From contig JACKQL020000047.1 in assembly GCA_018296165.2 (NCBI GenBank), forward strand, positions 1-64,000: a DNA stretch of 64,000 nt, read 5' to 3'. The notes beneath the pieces were generated by a model. The model saw only the letters and a program-made list of their open reading frames with translations, was not told the DNA's origin and made no database searches. Source of the DNA: Termitomyces sp. T153 (lineage: Eukaryota > Basidiomycota > Agaricomycetes > Agaricales > Lyophyllaceae). Of the stretch, positions 23,826-36,186 are shown one piece after another (positions within the stretch are counted from its first letter, which is position 1; each line of letters begins with the position of its first letter). The translations under genes were made by a program, and so were the position numbers.

Positions 23826-24495
23826 CCAAATCTCAGCAATGGAGGGCAGTGGGTGTACAGTGGTAGCATAGATTTGATCCCCCACTTCTACCACTTTGTC
23901 TGGGAGCTCTGGCTTGTATATGCCACCAAACTCCTCTCTGTGCTCCTCCTCTGGGGCTCTGCTGTTGCTCTGATTGTCCTCATAGAGGGCCTCTCTATGA
24001 GGGAATGCCAGAGGCGGGGGATCCAGGAGGTCTAGATCTGCAAAGGGGAGAGGGCCGGCATGACTCTGCTCTGTCCTTTGCAGCATAGATAGAACACTTC
24101 TAGGGGCACCTGCTCATGGTTACCTCCCCTTTAGTCCAATTGACCTCAGAGTTGTGCTCCAAGAGCCATGTGAAACCAAGGATCATGTCCTGCCTTCCCA
24201 GGCTGGTGACAGCAAACACAGTGTGCTCTACATGGTTCCAATAGTGGAGGACCAGATCAACCATGGAGTTGATGGCACCTGCTTTATTAGGCATTCCATC
24301 AATGTTGTAGACTAGAATGGGCTTGGAGAGGGGCTGTGTGGTCGGGCCATGGCATTTGACAAACTCTGAGTCCAGAAACAGTCCTGTTGCTCCACTATTC
24401 AGAAGAGCCATGACTCCATAGATTTGCTGGGTGTCTGTCATCTCAATCACCACATCAAGATGCAGAGAGTTGGTGGACAGGCTAGAAGCCATCAT
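23826..24495 (-). pseudogene. Protease region of copy B
   Basis: Open from 24495 to 24100 on the minus strand. The active-site block reads ALLNSGATGLFLDSEF: the catalytic Asp of the D-S-G triad is Asn. DMILGFTWLLEHNSEVNWTK is the conserved C-terminal half. The same Asn is present in copies D and E, while copy A still reads Asp. Confidence 0.85.
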
Positions 24496-24499
24496 GTAC

Positions 24500-25871
24500 T
24501 GTCAGGGCATTTGATGTGCCTAGGCAAGGCCATGCCAATGGACTTTTAGAGGTGTTGGAGAGCTTGGCAGGAGCTCTGGAGTTAGTGTTTGTACATCTGG
24601 AGGGGAGTGTTGAGGTTCCTCTGTTTCAGAATGAAGGGCATTGAAAAAGGCAGTTTTATTTTCTATTGACAGACATGAGAACCTGTTAGGACCCAGCAAT
24701 AGAGGCATACACCTCATCCATTGCTCAACTAAAAATCCTCCTCCAGCTCCAGAGGTGAGGCACATGCACTGATCTCTTCCAGGGTCAACTCCAGTGTAGG
24801 CTCATCTAGTGATGGAGCTCCAGCAGCATCCTTCATAGCCAGCAGCTGCAGGAAGAGTTTCTCTTGCTCCACCATGGAAAGATAGTGTACCTTCAGGCCT
24901 AGAGGGCAGTGCTGTGCAAAGTGCCCAGGCTTCTGGCATCTCCAGCACAGCAGTGGGGCAGCGTGGAGCTGCCTGGCAGCATCCACATCTATGGAGATCC
25001 CTGGCAGCAGGGAGTGTGCTGCAGGAATAGCTGGAGTAAAGGCCAGCATTGGATAGGCAGGTGCAGAGTGGCAGAGATTGCTGGTCAGAGCTGGGTGCAG
25101 TGCAGAGTGGGGGTGGCAGAGCTCCCTCCAGATCTCCATGAGTTGCCATTGGTCCTGGGCCACCTCATACCACAATGCAATCTTTTCATTATTGGGGTGA
25201 TCCTCTGCCAGATTGTCAATGCATTCCACCAGTGCGGGGTGCAAGCCATCTCAGAAAGTAAGGCACCAGAGCCTAGAACAAGTCAATATACTCATCCAGT
25301 GTATGCTTTCCTTGTCTGTACTGCTTCCTATCACATAGCATCAAGGCTGCAGTCTTGGCAGAGTCTAATGGAAAAAACTCTGCATGGAAGTCCTTCTCAA
25401 AGGTGGCCCAGTCCAGAAAGCTTCCAATACCTCCAGAGCAGCAGAAGACTTGCAGCATGTAAGTAGAGGCATGTCCAGTCTTCATGTATGACAGCACCTA
25501 AGCTATTTTCAATGTGTCAGAGTCAAAGGCATTCCTGCTGAGGTGGATATAGGTGAGGCATCTGGTAGTGCAGGATGCAGAATCCATGGCCATAAGGTCA
25601 CTGGAGCTGCAGAGATGGGTGCAGATGTGATTGGGGCCATTTTCATGGCCATAGGAGGGGCAGAGTTAAGGGGTAGGCATTCAAGCAGCACCTGAAGGGA
25701 CTGGGAGATAAGATCAGCTATTTGATGAAGAGTAGAGAGTTCAGTAGTATAGTGGGTGAGAAATGATTGTGTTAATTGCACCTGGGTTTCTAGGTAAAGG
25801 AGGCAAGTCCAGGCTTTGTCCTGTGGGGCCAGGGCCTCCAAGGGTGTGTCTGGGTTGGCAAGCTGAGACAT
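24500..25871 (-). pseudogene. gag: gag of copy B
   Basis: Begins MSQLANPDTPLEALAPQDKA at 25871, like copy D at 36672. Two large open pieces (25871-25509 and 25244-24729) are separated by a broken capsid region. The zinc knuckle CWRCQKPGHFAQHC (CX2CX4HX4C) is intact near 24960-24910. The most complete gag of the family in the window. Confidence 0.88.
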
Positions 25872-25964
25872 AGAACTCTGCAGTGTTTAGTTCTGGTGGA
25901 CAAGCAACTGGTAGTGGCTTGGAGGTTCCTTGTGGCTATGAAGGGCTTCCAGACCAGTTTTAGG

Positions 25965-25975
25965 AGACTTGTTCT
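25965..25975 (-). promoter_or_regulatory. Putative self-priming primer-binding site of copy B
   Basis: Two bases inside the 5' LTR the minus strand reads AGAACAAGTCT, perfectly complementary over 11 nt to AGACTTGTTCT in the LTR (minus strand of 26104-26114). There is no CCA-complementary TGG at this position, so a tRNA primer is unlikely. Confidence 0.6.
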
Positions 25976-25977
25976 GC

Positions 25978-26346
25978 TGTAAGGGCAACCTCCAGAGTGG
26001 TGGATTGGAGTCACACAGCTAGCAGAGGGGAATCCAAAGTATATTAGTGGAGTAGACAACAATACTATCAGTAACTAATCACCTAGCAGAGGGGAATCCA
26101 AAGAGAACAAGTCTAAGGATCCCCACTGCTCAGTGCAGTGCATCAGCAGGTGGCAGAGGCATGGGAACTACTGTACAGATGACCGGAGCTACTCCTAACT
26201 CTAGGGCAATGATTGCTGAAGTAATACAGAGAACTCCGCAGTTCTCCAGAGATCTCTGGGGTTCCAGAAAGAGCCCCAGGGATGTTAAACAAGCTGTGGA
26301 GGTGTTGGAACAGGTTGCAGAGGTTGGAAATGGAAGTCCCCTGACA
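25978..26346 (-). repeat. 5' LTR of copy B
   Basis: 369 bp with the same ends as the 3' LTR at 19234-19602. The differences are overwhelmingly C/T and G/A. Confidence 0.92.
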
Positions 26347-27000
26347 GAGGACCATGGGCAAAGTTGCCCATATTCAGACCTGACATAGGGTAGTGCATTA
26401 GCTCACAGTACACCATTCCAGACCTTACAGCTTGAGCAAGGGGCTAAGTCTGGGACAAGAGGGCAGGAGGCATCAGTAGATCAGACAATGCAGTATCAAG
26501 GATTGAACCCAGAATTGCAGGTAGAGATTGAGGAGCAGGTCACAATGATGCCTCAACTAACAGAAAGGATGGAAAGGAAGGACAGAGAACCACAGGGAAG
26601 GCAAAAGAGCCTCAGAAAAGTTCAGGACTTTGAATCTGAACATGATTCCTCAGATGAAGAAGAAAAAAGGTCACTATCAACCTTATTTGTCTAGCTATAG
26701 CTAGTCCTGGACCATTATTCAACAGTCTCAAAAGAAGCAATGCAAAAGTGTCTACAGCTTTACATTGCAAAGCATCTACAGTTACTGGCTAGTAGAGGCC
26801 AGCATGTACCTAGGTCTGATTTGATTGAATATATTAAACTTTTTGCTCAGATTTTTGAGCTAGAACTCATTGAGTATCTGAAGCATAAGGCAGCACAAGG
26901 GACTGCAACATTGACCACAACTCTGGCCAAGTCAGTGGACTATAATTTTTTTTTAGATCAATTCATTCATGCATGAGATGTCTAGCATCTATGCTGCATG
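26347..27000 (+). pseudogene. Remnant of an unrecognised transposon-associated protein (copy 2 of 3)
   Basis: Frame 26488-26694 reads EIEEQVTMMPQLTERMERKD and then FESEHDSSDEEEKRSLSTLF. After a break 26740-26976 reads MQKCLQLYIAKHLQLLASRG, then VPRSDLIEYIKLFAQIFELE. The acidic patch followed by the LYxxxHxxxLxSxG block recurs at 18480-18660, and a diverged helical block at 50400-50520 on the minus strand. Function unknown. Confidence 0.45.
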
Positions 27001-27419
27001 GTACTATGGACAGTGTAATGACACTACAAGAGCCACAGGATTCTGCACCCCCTTGCATATGTGGAGAATGAGTGGGCTGGTGTTTCCAAGTCCAATTTGG
27101 GCTGCACTCCCCTAGTAATTCCTGAGAGATGCTGGTGGAGTGATGGGCATGAGGAGAGAGGTTTTAATGGAAGCCTACATGAGTGGGCAGGTGTTGGATG
27201 AGCAGCTGGGCCATAGTCCACACCTAAGCTAGTTACATATGTAGTTAGGTGGGCCTAGAGCTGAGTGCCATTATTAGAGAATATAAGGTAGTTTTAGATA
27301 AAGACAAGGCAACTCATTAGAGTGAAATGGCCAAGTGGGGGTTGTGAGGTAGGCATCTGAGGCAGGGGGCATGATTACTAGTGGAGTTGGCTGCCCTAGG
27401 AATCTGCAGGGTGGTTGGA
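27001..27419. other. Unassigned stretch
   Basis: CpG-poor, no frame of note. Lies between the copy 2 remnant and the LINE tail. Confidence 0.35.
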
Positions 27420-27712
27420 AGGTTCCATCATGGATCAAAAGCATTTGGTAGCTAGGATGTATCTGAAAAGATGCTTGAGGCCAAACAATGAGGAGAGGAG
27501 AATGGAAAGGGACTCAGCTTTGCATTTGAGCAGATAGACTAGGTATAAGTGGCACTTCCAATTGTATTGTGGGCACTCAAAGAGAAAGTGGCATATAGTT
27601 TCAACCATGAGGCTGAGGCAGTAGGAGCAAGTTGGGGACTTCACACAGCATATATGGAATAGTTGCTGGTTTAGTGGCAGGTGTCTTATGCAAAGTTGCA
27701 TAAGGATAGCAG
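27420..27712 (-). pseudogene. C-terminal tail of a LINE (non-LTR) reverse transcriptase
   Basis: The minus-strand frame 27701-27435 reads CIRHLPLNQQLFHICCVKSP, then CSYCLSLMVETICHFLFECP. This matches the zf-RVT tail of Tad/R1-like LINE polyproteins (RTGHxPLNxHLxRIxxxxSPxCxxC, then ETxxHFLxxCPxY). It is cut at 27713 by the start of a family-2 LTR. Confidence 0.65.
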
Positions 27713-29954
27713 TGTCACAACCCCACTCCCAGAACTTCCTAACCTCTTTCCCAAGCTGCCTTGCTTCTCTGGAGCTCCCCCCAACTCCCCCTTGACTCCC
27801 CTGACCTTTGTTGACTGACAGAGCCCACTCTGGCTAACTCTAATGCTTCTCTAGGCAAACGCCAACAATCCCCTTGCTAACTCTGACATGTTCTTTGCAG
27901 GCCCCAGTGCTTCCCCTTCCTCCTTCTGAGCCCCTAAAACCCTCCTCAACTGTTCCTGACACTGGCATACATCACTGATGTATCACTCCAACTTACCCAA
28001 CCAGCTCTAGAACATCATGACAATCCTGGGATGGCCTGTGTTCCCATCTGATTCCATTAGTATATCACTGTGGCCCACCCTCTGATCATAACTGACACCC
28101 ATAGACTCCATGTGGCCCCAATGAGCCCCACTGCCAGAACTCCTGAGTTGCTTCAGTAGTTAGTATATTGTCACGACCTGTTCCCTGAAGCTCCATACAC
28201 CGCCCAACAAACCCCCACTCCCCTGGAACCCCCCCTCCCCGACGCTTTGTCAAACTTCCCCAGTACTCTGTGCCAACTCCAGCTAACTCCGACACATTCT
28301 TGGCTAACTCCAACGGCCCCCTGGCCAACTCCGACATCTTCCCCACAGCCACCGGCACTTCCCCTGGACTTCCTGAGCCCCTGGGACCACTCCCCACCAT
28401 GCCTGACCCCATTACATGTCATCAACTTGACACCCTGGCTCCCCCAACTTACCCTGGAGTATCACAACAACCTCGGAATGGACTGCATCACAATTGATCC
28501 CATCAACATATCAACGCGGCCTGCCCTCTGGTCATAACCAACACCCGTCGACTCCACCAAGCTCCACCAAGCCCTGCCACCACAGCCGACATCCCCGGAG
28601 ATTTTCAGTAGTCAGTATATAAGACATAGAGTAGCTCCTTGTACTCTAGTCTTGAGATTATCTATCTACCTACCTTTCTGATGCATTTCTGATTGTTTCT
28701 TCTCATGTTTTGTGTCCTGTATCTTGTTTTCCTTATTCTCAGTCTCCCAGTCTTATCTCATCTCTATTCCATTATCTTTTTGTTATTGTTCCGTGTCCCC
28801 GACTGAATCTATTCTCATTCTCATCTTGTCTTCATCTCATTTCATTCGACCCCATCTCGTCTCGTCTGATTCCATCTATTGTGTTTGAGCCCTCTCAACC
28901 ATAATGTCCTCACAAACTCCGCAGTTACAATTACAAACCTCCAACACTTGTTACCAACCCTGGACCCTGCTATACACTCGGCTCTGAACCCCATCAATCC
29001 CTGTTGATCCCCCATCAGAACACTGGCTCTGCTCCTGTCATCTGCATAGCCTCTGCCTCCTCTGCACCCGCAATACTCACACATGGACTTATGCCTGAAC
29101 CCCACCAAGCCTGTCCCCCTTCTTCGCAACTTGTCCTCTACTCCTCCAGACCTCCCCGGACTTGCTCAGATCAATTTCCCCCAGCTATCCTCACAAGTCC
29201 CCAGTGCTTGGAACACCTCTGAGTGCCCGGTTGTCAGTGCAGGGAATCATGTTCGCCTAGTAAGGACTCGCCCAGTGTAGCTGAGCCCCCATGGTCAGTG
29301 GAACCTGACATATATGAGTCATAAAGTAGTATCTGGTACTCTAGTCTTGATATTACTTGCTTTACTTGGTTACCTATGTCTCATGTTCCTTTTCTGTTAT
29401 GTTTCCTGGTCTTCTCTCTGTTTCTATTCTTAGTCTCAAATCTATCCCTTGTCTCAGTTCTGTCTTGTCTCAAATCTGTCTTGTCTTGACTCTGTCTTGT
29501 CTTGTCCATCTCTGTTTCCTTTATTGTTTCTAAGTTCCTTTTAACACTGACATCACTACAAACTCTGTGCATATGCTATAACCCTTCAAACATTCATACA
29601 TTAACTCTGGACCTCACCCTACACTCAGCCCTGGAACCCATCACTCTTAATTGATCCCCCATCAAACTCCAGCTCCACTTCCATCATCTGCAAAGCCTCT
29701 GCTTGCTCCACAGCCCATACATTTGCATACAGACTTGTACCTGATGCCCACCCAACCCTAGCACTTATTGTACCTGGTCTTTGACTTCTCTGGGCCACCC
29801 CAGGCTTGCTTGGACTGCTTTCCCTAGCTTCCCTTTGCAAGTATCTGAAGTCCAAGCCACCTTAGAGCACTAGGATATAAGCACAAAACATCATGTCTGC
29901 CTAGTAAGGACTAGCCCAGTTAAGCTGAGCCCCCATGATCAGTGGAACCTGATA
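27713..29954 (+). repeat. Family-2 5' LTR interrupted by a solo LTR
   Basis: Starts TGTCACAACC and ends GAACCTGATA (an A-T change from the CTGACA of other copies). Excluding the nested solo LTR and one target copy it is about 1.1 kb, the length of the LTRs of element F. It keeps the AGTCTTGATATT start motif at 29343-29354. Confidence 0.85.
28169..29310 (+). repeat. Solo LTR of family 2 nested in an older LTR
   Basis: 1142 bp, TGTCACGACC...GGAACCTGACA, flanked by a perfect 5-bp duplication TATAT (28164-28168 and 29311-29315). It has its own TATATAAG box near 28617 and an AGTCTTGAGATT motif downstream. It kept more CpG than its host LTR. The target is the TATA region of the host LTR. Confidence 0.92.
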
Positions 29955-29955
29955 T

Positions 29956-29967
29956 AATATCAAGACT
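29956..29967 (+). promoter_or_regulatory. Putative self-priming primer-binding site (family 2, older copy)
   Basis: AATATCAAGACT lies one base inside the LTR and is perfectly complementary to AGTCTTGATATT at 29343-29354 in the same LTR. Confidence 0.6.
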
Positions 29968-32510
29968 CCACCTTACTCTGTTCTCGATTTCTGCATACAA
30001 CCTTGCATTCAACCCTGCTGGCTACTCAACCAACATCTATGATAGATCAGTACCTCAAAATTTCTATGCCCCATTCTATTCAGGCCTACCCACAGATCAG
30101 TATGTTCCTTGTCATTGGACCCTGGATCAGAGCCAGGCATTCTATGCCCCCTCCATTAGTCAGGGAGTTTCTCTGGGCTGGTGCTGCCCCCCAACATCCC
30201 TCACTGATAGTTAGTACCTCCACATGTACTCTAGAGGATTCCTTGGAGCACCCTCTGCCATGCTCAACCCCACTTACCTTCCACTGGCACACTACTATGT
30301 CTATGCTGCCCCCACTGCAGTCCAGAATCTCCTGGAACAACCAGATAATTATTCCTCCTCTTGACTGCTCTTTCCTTAAATAGCAACAAGTCAAAGCCTA
30401 TGTCCAGCAGCACAACAAAGTCCTCTGCTCCCTCTGCCTCTTCCCTATGGAGTTTGCAAGATGCACTTGTACCCTCCTTATCAGCTTGGGTTACCATGAC
30501 ACCCCAGCAACTCTAAAGGTTTGGGCAGATTGCTTCCTTAACTTCCATAAATGCTATCTACAAGGAACCCTTCCCAAAACTATGCAAGGCACCTTGAGAA
30601 TTGATGCCAATCTCCAGAATGAGCTCTGCACCCTGGTTGAAGAAATCCACACCAGCTTGAGCCCCTGTCAATTTGAAGACCCTCTTGACCCTGCCCACTC
30701 CTTCCACATGCAACAAGAAGAACCCACCAGAGTACAAAGTAAAGCTCTGTCCTCCATTTCCTATCAGCAAGGAGAGCTCAATGCTGTGTCCAACATTCTG
30801 AGGAACCTCAACCTCACTGGAGGACTCTTTGACCAACCCACTGCCCATACCTTGGCCCTCTCTGCTTGTCCCAGAGCAAACTCTGTCCCTAGTGCCTTTT
30901 ATACCTGGGACCAACCTGCTGCCTCCAAGCCCCATACTCAGAGGCCCCCTCCATATGTTGACAATGACAACCAAACCCTCTCCTACATTGACAAGCCTGG
31001 AAACCCTGGTAAAGAACCTGCTCCTTGCAATGGCCCTCTCTGGGACAGACCTCTTTATTTGAACCTTCACACCCCCTATGAAAATGCACCTCCAAACATA
31101 CCCCAACTCCACCAGAATGCCCCAATTCCTCTGTGCCTACTCACAGGCCCCAGAGCACTTTAACTCCCCTTTTCCAACAACCCCCCTCATCTCTGCCAGT
31201 CCCCTTACCCAACCCTCCCACTGACTTTGGACCATCAACCTCTAGAAGACCCCCTCCCCCTTGCTGGGCCCCAGGCCCTCCCCCAGGCAATGCCAGCCAA
31301 CCTCCAGGCAGTGGACCTCCCAATGCCAGATCTCCAGGTGGATGGGGCCCAACCATGGACAACTTCCCTCCTCAATGTGGAGATGAAAACAACAACTACT
31401 ACTACTACTACAATGCTGGACCCCCACTCCAAACTCAAAACACCCAGGACAACACTTGCAATGCACTGGCTTGAGAAGGCAAGCTTGATATTCAGAAACT
31501 GGAATCCTTCACTGGTCATGACCCTCAGAAATGTAGAAACTTCATAACATAATGCCTTACAATGTTCCAAGCTAAGCCTATCACTTTCCAGCTTAGGAGC
31601 TCATAGGTGGCCTTTGCTGTGTTGTATTTACAGGGCATTGCCTTTGATCACTACATGGTGCTGCTCCAGTTTAAGCCCAACAACCCCATGCTCTCCAACT
31701 GGCTTGCTTTCATACAGGAGTTCTCTAGTAAGTTTGGTGTATTTGACACTGTAGTGGAAGTGGAGGAAAACCTCTTCAATTTCCAGATGTGCAACAATGA
31801 ACATTTCACAACCTTTATTGTACAGTTTGAATGAGAGGCTTACAAAATAGGATGGAACTACAATGCCCTCCAATTTGCCCTCCACCATGCCTTACCACAG
31901 CACATCAAAGATGTCCTCCACCTTGCACTCAAGCAAATGACATATGATGATTACAAGGCACTCATTACACAGATCAATCAACACTATTAGGAAGACCAGA
32001 GTGAAAACACAGCATTGCAGACCAACTGGAATGCCTTTGGCAACTCTAACTGGTAATCTGGAGCAGCCAATGGCACTTGACACTTGCTTCCTGCAGCCCC
32101 TGCCAACTCTGCATCTTGCTTCTCCCAGGATGAGGACCTTCTAGTGCCAATTGACCCCCAAGACCCTGCCCACCTGCCTAACTCAATGCCACTGATCTCC
32201 ATGAAGCTCTGGAGCCCCTGGACACCAACTATGATGACTCCCAGGACCTCAACAACACTCTGGACTCCACTGACAATTAAGAGGCCCGATGCACAAACAA
32301 GATTTGGAACAGGCCTTGGATTTACATGCCAAAGGAGACTCAGGAGAAGCAACAGAAGGAGGGTGCATGCATTTTATGTAGTGAGCAGAGAAATTTCATT
32401 GGTAGTTGCTCTAAATGCCAGGTGATGGGATGCAATGTATGGACCATCAACAAAAAGGACTGCAACTATCAGTTCACAGAAAATGAGTCAGTGGTTTAAG
32501 TCTTGAAGAT
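29968..32510 (+). pseudogene. gag: gag of the family-2 element
   Basis: A proline-rich N-terminal region is open in pieces: 30003-30383, and 30447-31163 for 238 codons. The capsid core at about 31460-32050 reads LESFTGHDPQKCRNF, then FAVLYLQGIAFDHY, LSNWLAFIQEFSSKFG and ALHHALPQHIKDVLHLA, a Retrotrans_gag-type arrangement. A C-rich block near 32360-32440 (CILCSEQRNFIGSC) is a decayed zinc knuckle. At least four stops in the capsid. Confidence 0.75.
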
Positions 32511-32599
32511 GTACTAGACCATGGACCAGATATTGATGTCTTCTCTGCCCTGGCCACACTCCTCCACACAGTAGTACTCTCTCAAGTCCTCCCACACTC

Positions 32600-32938
32600 T
32601 CCTCTGCACTACCCTCCCCTTCTCTGCCAGCTCCATCCCCACTCTGATCAACAGCAGTGCTACTGACAACTTTATTGATGAATTCCTGGCAGCACTTGTT
32701 CTCCAACACCTCTGGCACCTCCCCACCCCAATCCTCCTCAAGCTCTTCAATGGTGACCCCACCTTTGCTGGAGACATCACACACTGCATGGAGACAACCA
32801 TGACCTTTGCTAACAAACAACAACAGAACCTCCAGCTATTAATCACCAAACTACATGCTTCCACCCTTGTTGTTCCAGGATTCTCATGGCTTTGCTCCAC
32901 CAACCCCCACATCAACTGTCCCAGCCTTTGTAAGGGCA
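32600..32938 (+). pseudogene. Aspartic protease start of the family-2 element
   Basis: LINSSATDNFIDEFLAALVL near 32640 is a retropepsin block with LxxSGATDNFID changed to INSSATDNFID. GDPTFAGDITHCMETTMTFA and VVPGFSWLCSTNPHINC follow, the usual GLPWL...NPxIDW region. It ends abruptly at the LTR of copy C. Confidence 0.7.
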
Positions 32939-33369
32939 ACCTCTAGAGGCTGTGGCTCAATCCCACAACTGGCAAAAGGAAATCCAAAGTTCATTCAGTA
33001 CTGTACAGTGTCTACTGAGATAACTACTCACCTGGCAAAGAGAAATCCAAAGAGAACAAGTCTGGGGATTTCCTAGGCCAGGCGTGATGCTTTGGAGGCT
33101 TTAGAAGCATGAGAAACAACTGTATAGTATAACAGAAAAACAGGACAAAAGTGATGTATCAGCAATTGGTCAGCAGTTACATAAGCTGGTGGCAGTGTCA
33201 AAGGGGCCACACTTGTTTGAATTATTGACAGAGAACTGGTGCAGCCTGAAGGCTGAAACTAGTACCAATAGATAGGAAAAAGGAAGGATTATGAAGGAAA
33301 ACTATAGTGGGAGAAATCTGACAAGAACTGGAGAAGGAGAAGGGGAACCAAGTGGGACATTCCCTAACA
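32939..33369 (-). repeat. 3' LTR of copy C
   Basis: 431 bp, plus-strand TGTAAGGGCAACCTC...GTGGGACATTCCCTAACA, followed by the complement of a polypurine tract (TCACTCCTCCTCTAG). Contains AGAACAAGTCT near 33053-33063. Internally diverged from the copy B/D LTRs. Confidence 0.88.
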
Positions 33370-36186
33370 TCACTCCTCCTCTAGGATGCAGTGTCTTGAT
33401 GCACTGGGTAGAAGAAGTCACAAATTGCCTGGTCAGCTGGTAAAATAGGGTAGATGCCTCAAATAGTTTTTGGGGCATCAGGATGCCTATGGTAGAAGTC
33501 CCAGACCAAGCCTGATGCATGAACATTAGCCTGTGGTTCCCAAGAGATGTCCTCAATGCCATATCCCTTTCATTTTACCTTGAACTGCAACTTCCCTCAG
33601 AATACTCTGCTATCCAAGATTTCCTCCACATACTCCTCTTCATTATTGACTAGGACTGGCAGTGGGGGTGGCTTAGGGTGATGGCCTGAGATTGGATCCT
33701 CTGGAGCTGGAAATAACTTGACCACATTGAAGACTGGGTGCAGTTGGTGGAGGCCTGCTAGGAGTTTAAGTCAGTATGCCAAAGGCCCTACCTTCTTTTC
33801 CACTGTGAAGGGGCCAAGATGACAATGTGATAGCTTCTAGGATGGCCTTGTTGTCTTAATGTCTGAGCTATCCAAGTACACATAGTCCCCAGGCTTGTAA
33901 ACTGGGGTGGGTGTCCATCTGCAATCATAGTACCATGCCATGTCTTCCTTGGCCTTCACCAATGCAGCTTTTGCTTCCTCCTATGCTCTCCTCATCTGAT
34001 CCACAAACTTGTTGATAGAGTCATTCTCTAAGGAGTGTGCCTGAGGTTCAAATCCCATGCAAGGGTGCCTGCCAGTGTCCAGGAATCGAGTCATCTGCAT
34101 GGAAGAGTGGACATGGTTGTTGTATTGGAATTCTGTGTCTAGCAGCAGCTCATCTGAGTCATCCTGCCTCTCATTACAAAACAAGCAGAGATACTGTTCC
34201 AGTTCCTGGTTAACATGTTCTGTCTGCCCATCTGACTGAGAGTGATAGACTATGGTGGTATGGAGCTTCACTCCTAGCAGGCAATACAGTTCTTGGGTGA
34301 ATTCTACCACAAACTGAGGGCCACAGTCAGAGACATACTCATCCAACAGACCATAGAGTTTCCAAACATTCTTCTGGTACAGGCTGGCTGCTCCCAAGGC
34401 AGAGCATGTGGTGTGGGTAGGTATGAAGTGAGCCTGTTTGCCATAGAGGTCCACCACAACCATTATAGCATTGTACCCATGAGCATCTAGGAGTTCCACA
34501 ATGAAATCCACTGATGCGACACTCCAGCAAGCAGCTAGAATAGGGAGTGGGTGGAGCTGGCCCATGGGTGCTTGGCAGTGAGGCTTGGTGTGGTGACAGA
34601 GGTCACAGGTGCTAGTGTAAGTGCCTATATATCAGGAGATCTGTGGCTACCAATAGTTCTGGGATACTAGCTCCAGTGTCTTCCACCTTCCAAGATGTCC
34701 AGCTACCTGGGAGTTGTGATGTTGTTCTACAATGTGCTGGCAAAGTTCAGGAATGTTAGGCACATAAATGTGTCCTCTGAAGATCAAAAGCCCATCCTGA
34801 AGACCTCACTCATCTGCATGCACTGACTTGACTCCACTTGCCCATTGAGCCTGTAGGGCTTGTGCAGCCTGGGCAACTGCATCCTCCTGTGCACCCTCCC
34901 AGTTCCCTCTTCTGATGTCCCTAAGGATGTTTGCCTCATCCCCTTGAACCACAATCCCTTCTAGCACATGGATGGCAAAGAGCTCCAGCTTGAGGAGGAC
35001 AATGTTGTTGTTATCTCCTGCTCCTGTGCCATGGTCACCCCACCTGGACAGTGCATCTGGTTTGCCCATGCTCCATCCTGGTTTGTGGTGCAGTGAGAAG
35101 TCAAAGTTGGCCAGATACAAAGACCACCAAGCTTGACATCTATTGAGTTTCTTAGCAGAACAGAAGTACTCCAGGTTCTTGTGGTCTGTCCAGACTTCAA
35201 ACTTATGCCATGCACCCTCAAGGAGATGCCACCATTCTTCAAAGGGCCAAATAATTGCCAGCATCTCCTTGTCATGGATCTCATAGTTCTGTTCCACCAC
35301 ATTAAGGCTTTTGGAGTAGAAGGCTACTGGATGCCATTTGCCATCTTCCTTTGACTGCTGGGAGGAACTGCCCCTGTAGCAAAGTCTGAGCTATCTGCTT
35401 CTATACAGAATGGAGAGTCATTGTCAGGGAACAGAAGGACAGGCTTTGAGGTCACAGCTTGCTTGAGGGCCTCAAAGGCAGCTTGCTATGGGGGCTCCCA
35501 CTGCCATGCAGTACTCTTAACTGTGAGGGTTGAAGAGGAGATGTGCATGATGGGAGAAGTTCTGTATGAACCTCTGATAGAAATTGACAAACCTAAGAAA
35601 GGCCTGAACTTCCTTGTTCCTTGGCTCAGGCCACTCTGCTACACCTGCCACTTTAATGGGGTCCATCTCAGCTGTCCCATGCAAAATGATCAAACCCAGG
35701 TACTTCACTTTAGTCTGTTCAAATTTGCACTTCTCAGGCTTTAAATAGAGCTGGTGTTGATGAAGGTGTTCCAAGACAATGTGTGTGACCTGGCAATACT
35801 CCTCCAGAGTTTTTGTGTAGATGAGGATATTGTCAAGATACATGCAGACAATACCTTCCACAATCTGATCATGGAAAATGTCATTCATCATAGTCTGGAA
35901 GGTGGCTGGGCTATTGGTGAGACCAAAGAATATCACCAGAGGCTCAAAGAGTCCATGATTAGTTTGGAATGCTGCCCTCCCTTCATTCCCTGCTTTGATG
36001 CATAAATTGTTGTAGCCCCAACAGATGTCCAACTTTGTGAAGTAGTGTGCACCTCAAAGGTTGTTGACAAGTTCTGAGATAAGTGGCAAAGAATAGCAAT
36101 TCTTCACTGTCATCACATTCAGGACATGATAATCCTGAACCAGATGAAGAGACCTGTCCTTCTTCTTAATAAAGAAGACTGGAGAA
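33370..36186 (-). pseudogene. pol: pol remnant of copy C
   Basis: The RT part (36032-35517) has [19 protein letters not shown] and VCMYLDNILIYTK: YLDN in place of YxDD. RNase H lies at about 35450-34806, with YEIHDKEMLAIIW and a WTDHKNLEYF block. Integrase lies at about 34780-33981; 34565-33981 is open for 194 codons with VASVDFIVELLDAHGYNAIM, VSDCGPQFVVEFTQELY and QTEHVNQELEQYL, so D, D and E of the catalytic triad are present. A broken chromodomain is at about 33680-33540. Frameshifts and stops in between. Confidence 0.88.

Larger units (their letters stand above)
19234..26346 (-). mobile_element. Full-length chromodomain Ty3/gypsy element, copy B
   Basis: Two 369-bp LTRs bracket gag, protease, RT, RNase H, integrase and chromodomain on the minus strand. 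Without the 1.1-kb insert at 22726-23825 the element is about 6.0 kb, the length of copy D. Flanks GGGGA (19229-19233) and GAGGA (26347-26351) are a probable 5-bp target duplication with one change. The LTRs differ at several dozen sites, nearly all transitions, so the insertion is old but its apparent age is inflated by CpG decay. Confidence 0.93.
27713..32938 (+). mobile_element. Family-2 LTR retrotransposon, 3'-truncated by copy C
   Basis: An old LTR (27713-28168 plus 29316-29954, split by a solo LTR) is followed by a self-complementary PBS, a gag region, a zinc knuckle and the start of an aspartic protease. The 3' end is lost at 32938, where the LTR of copy C begins. Same LTR family as element F. 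Confidence 0.85.
32939..36186 (-). mobile_element. Ty3/gypsy copy C, 5'-truncated
   Basis: 3' LTR, chromodomain, integrase, RNase H and the C-terminal half of RT on the minus strand. Homology ends at 36186, exactly where the 5' LTR of copy D starts, and gag, protease and 5' LTR are absent. Same lineage as copies A, B and D but a distinct subfamily by LTR. Confidence 0.9.
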
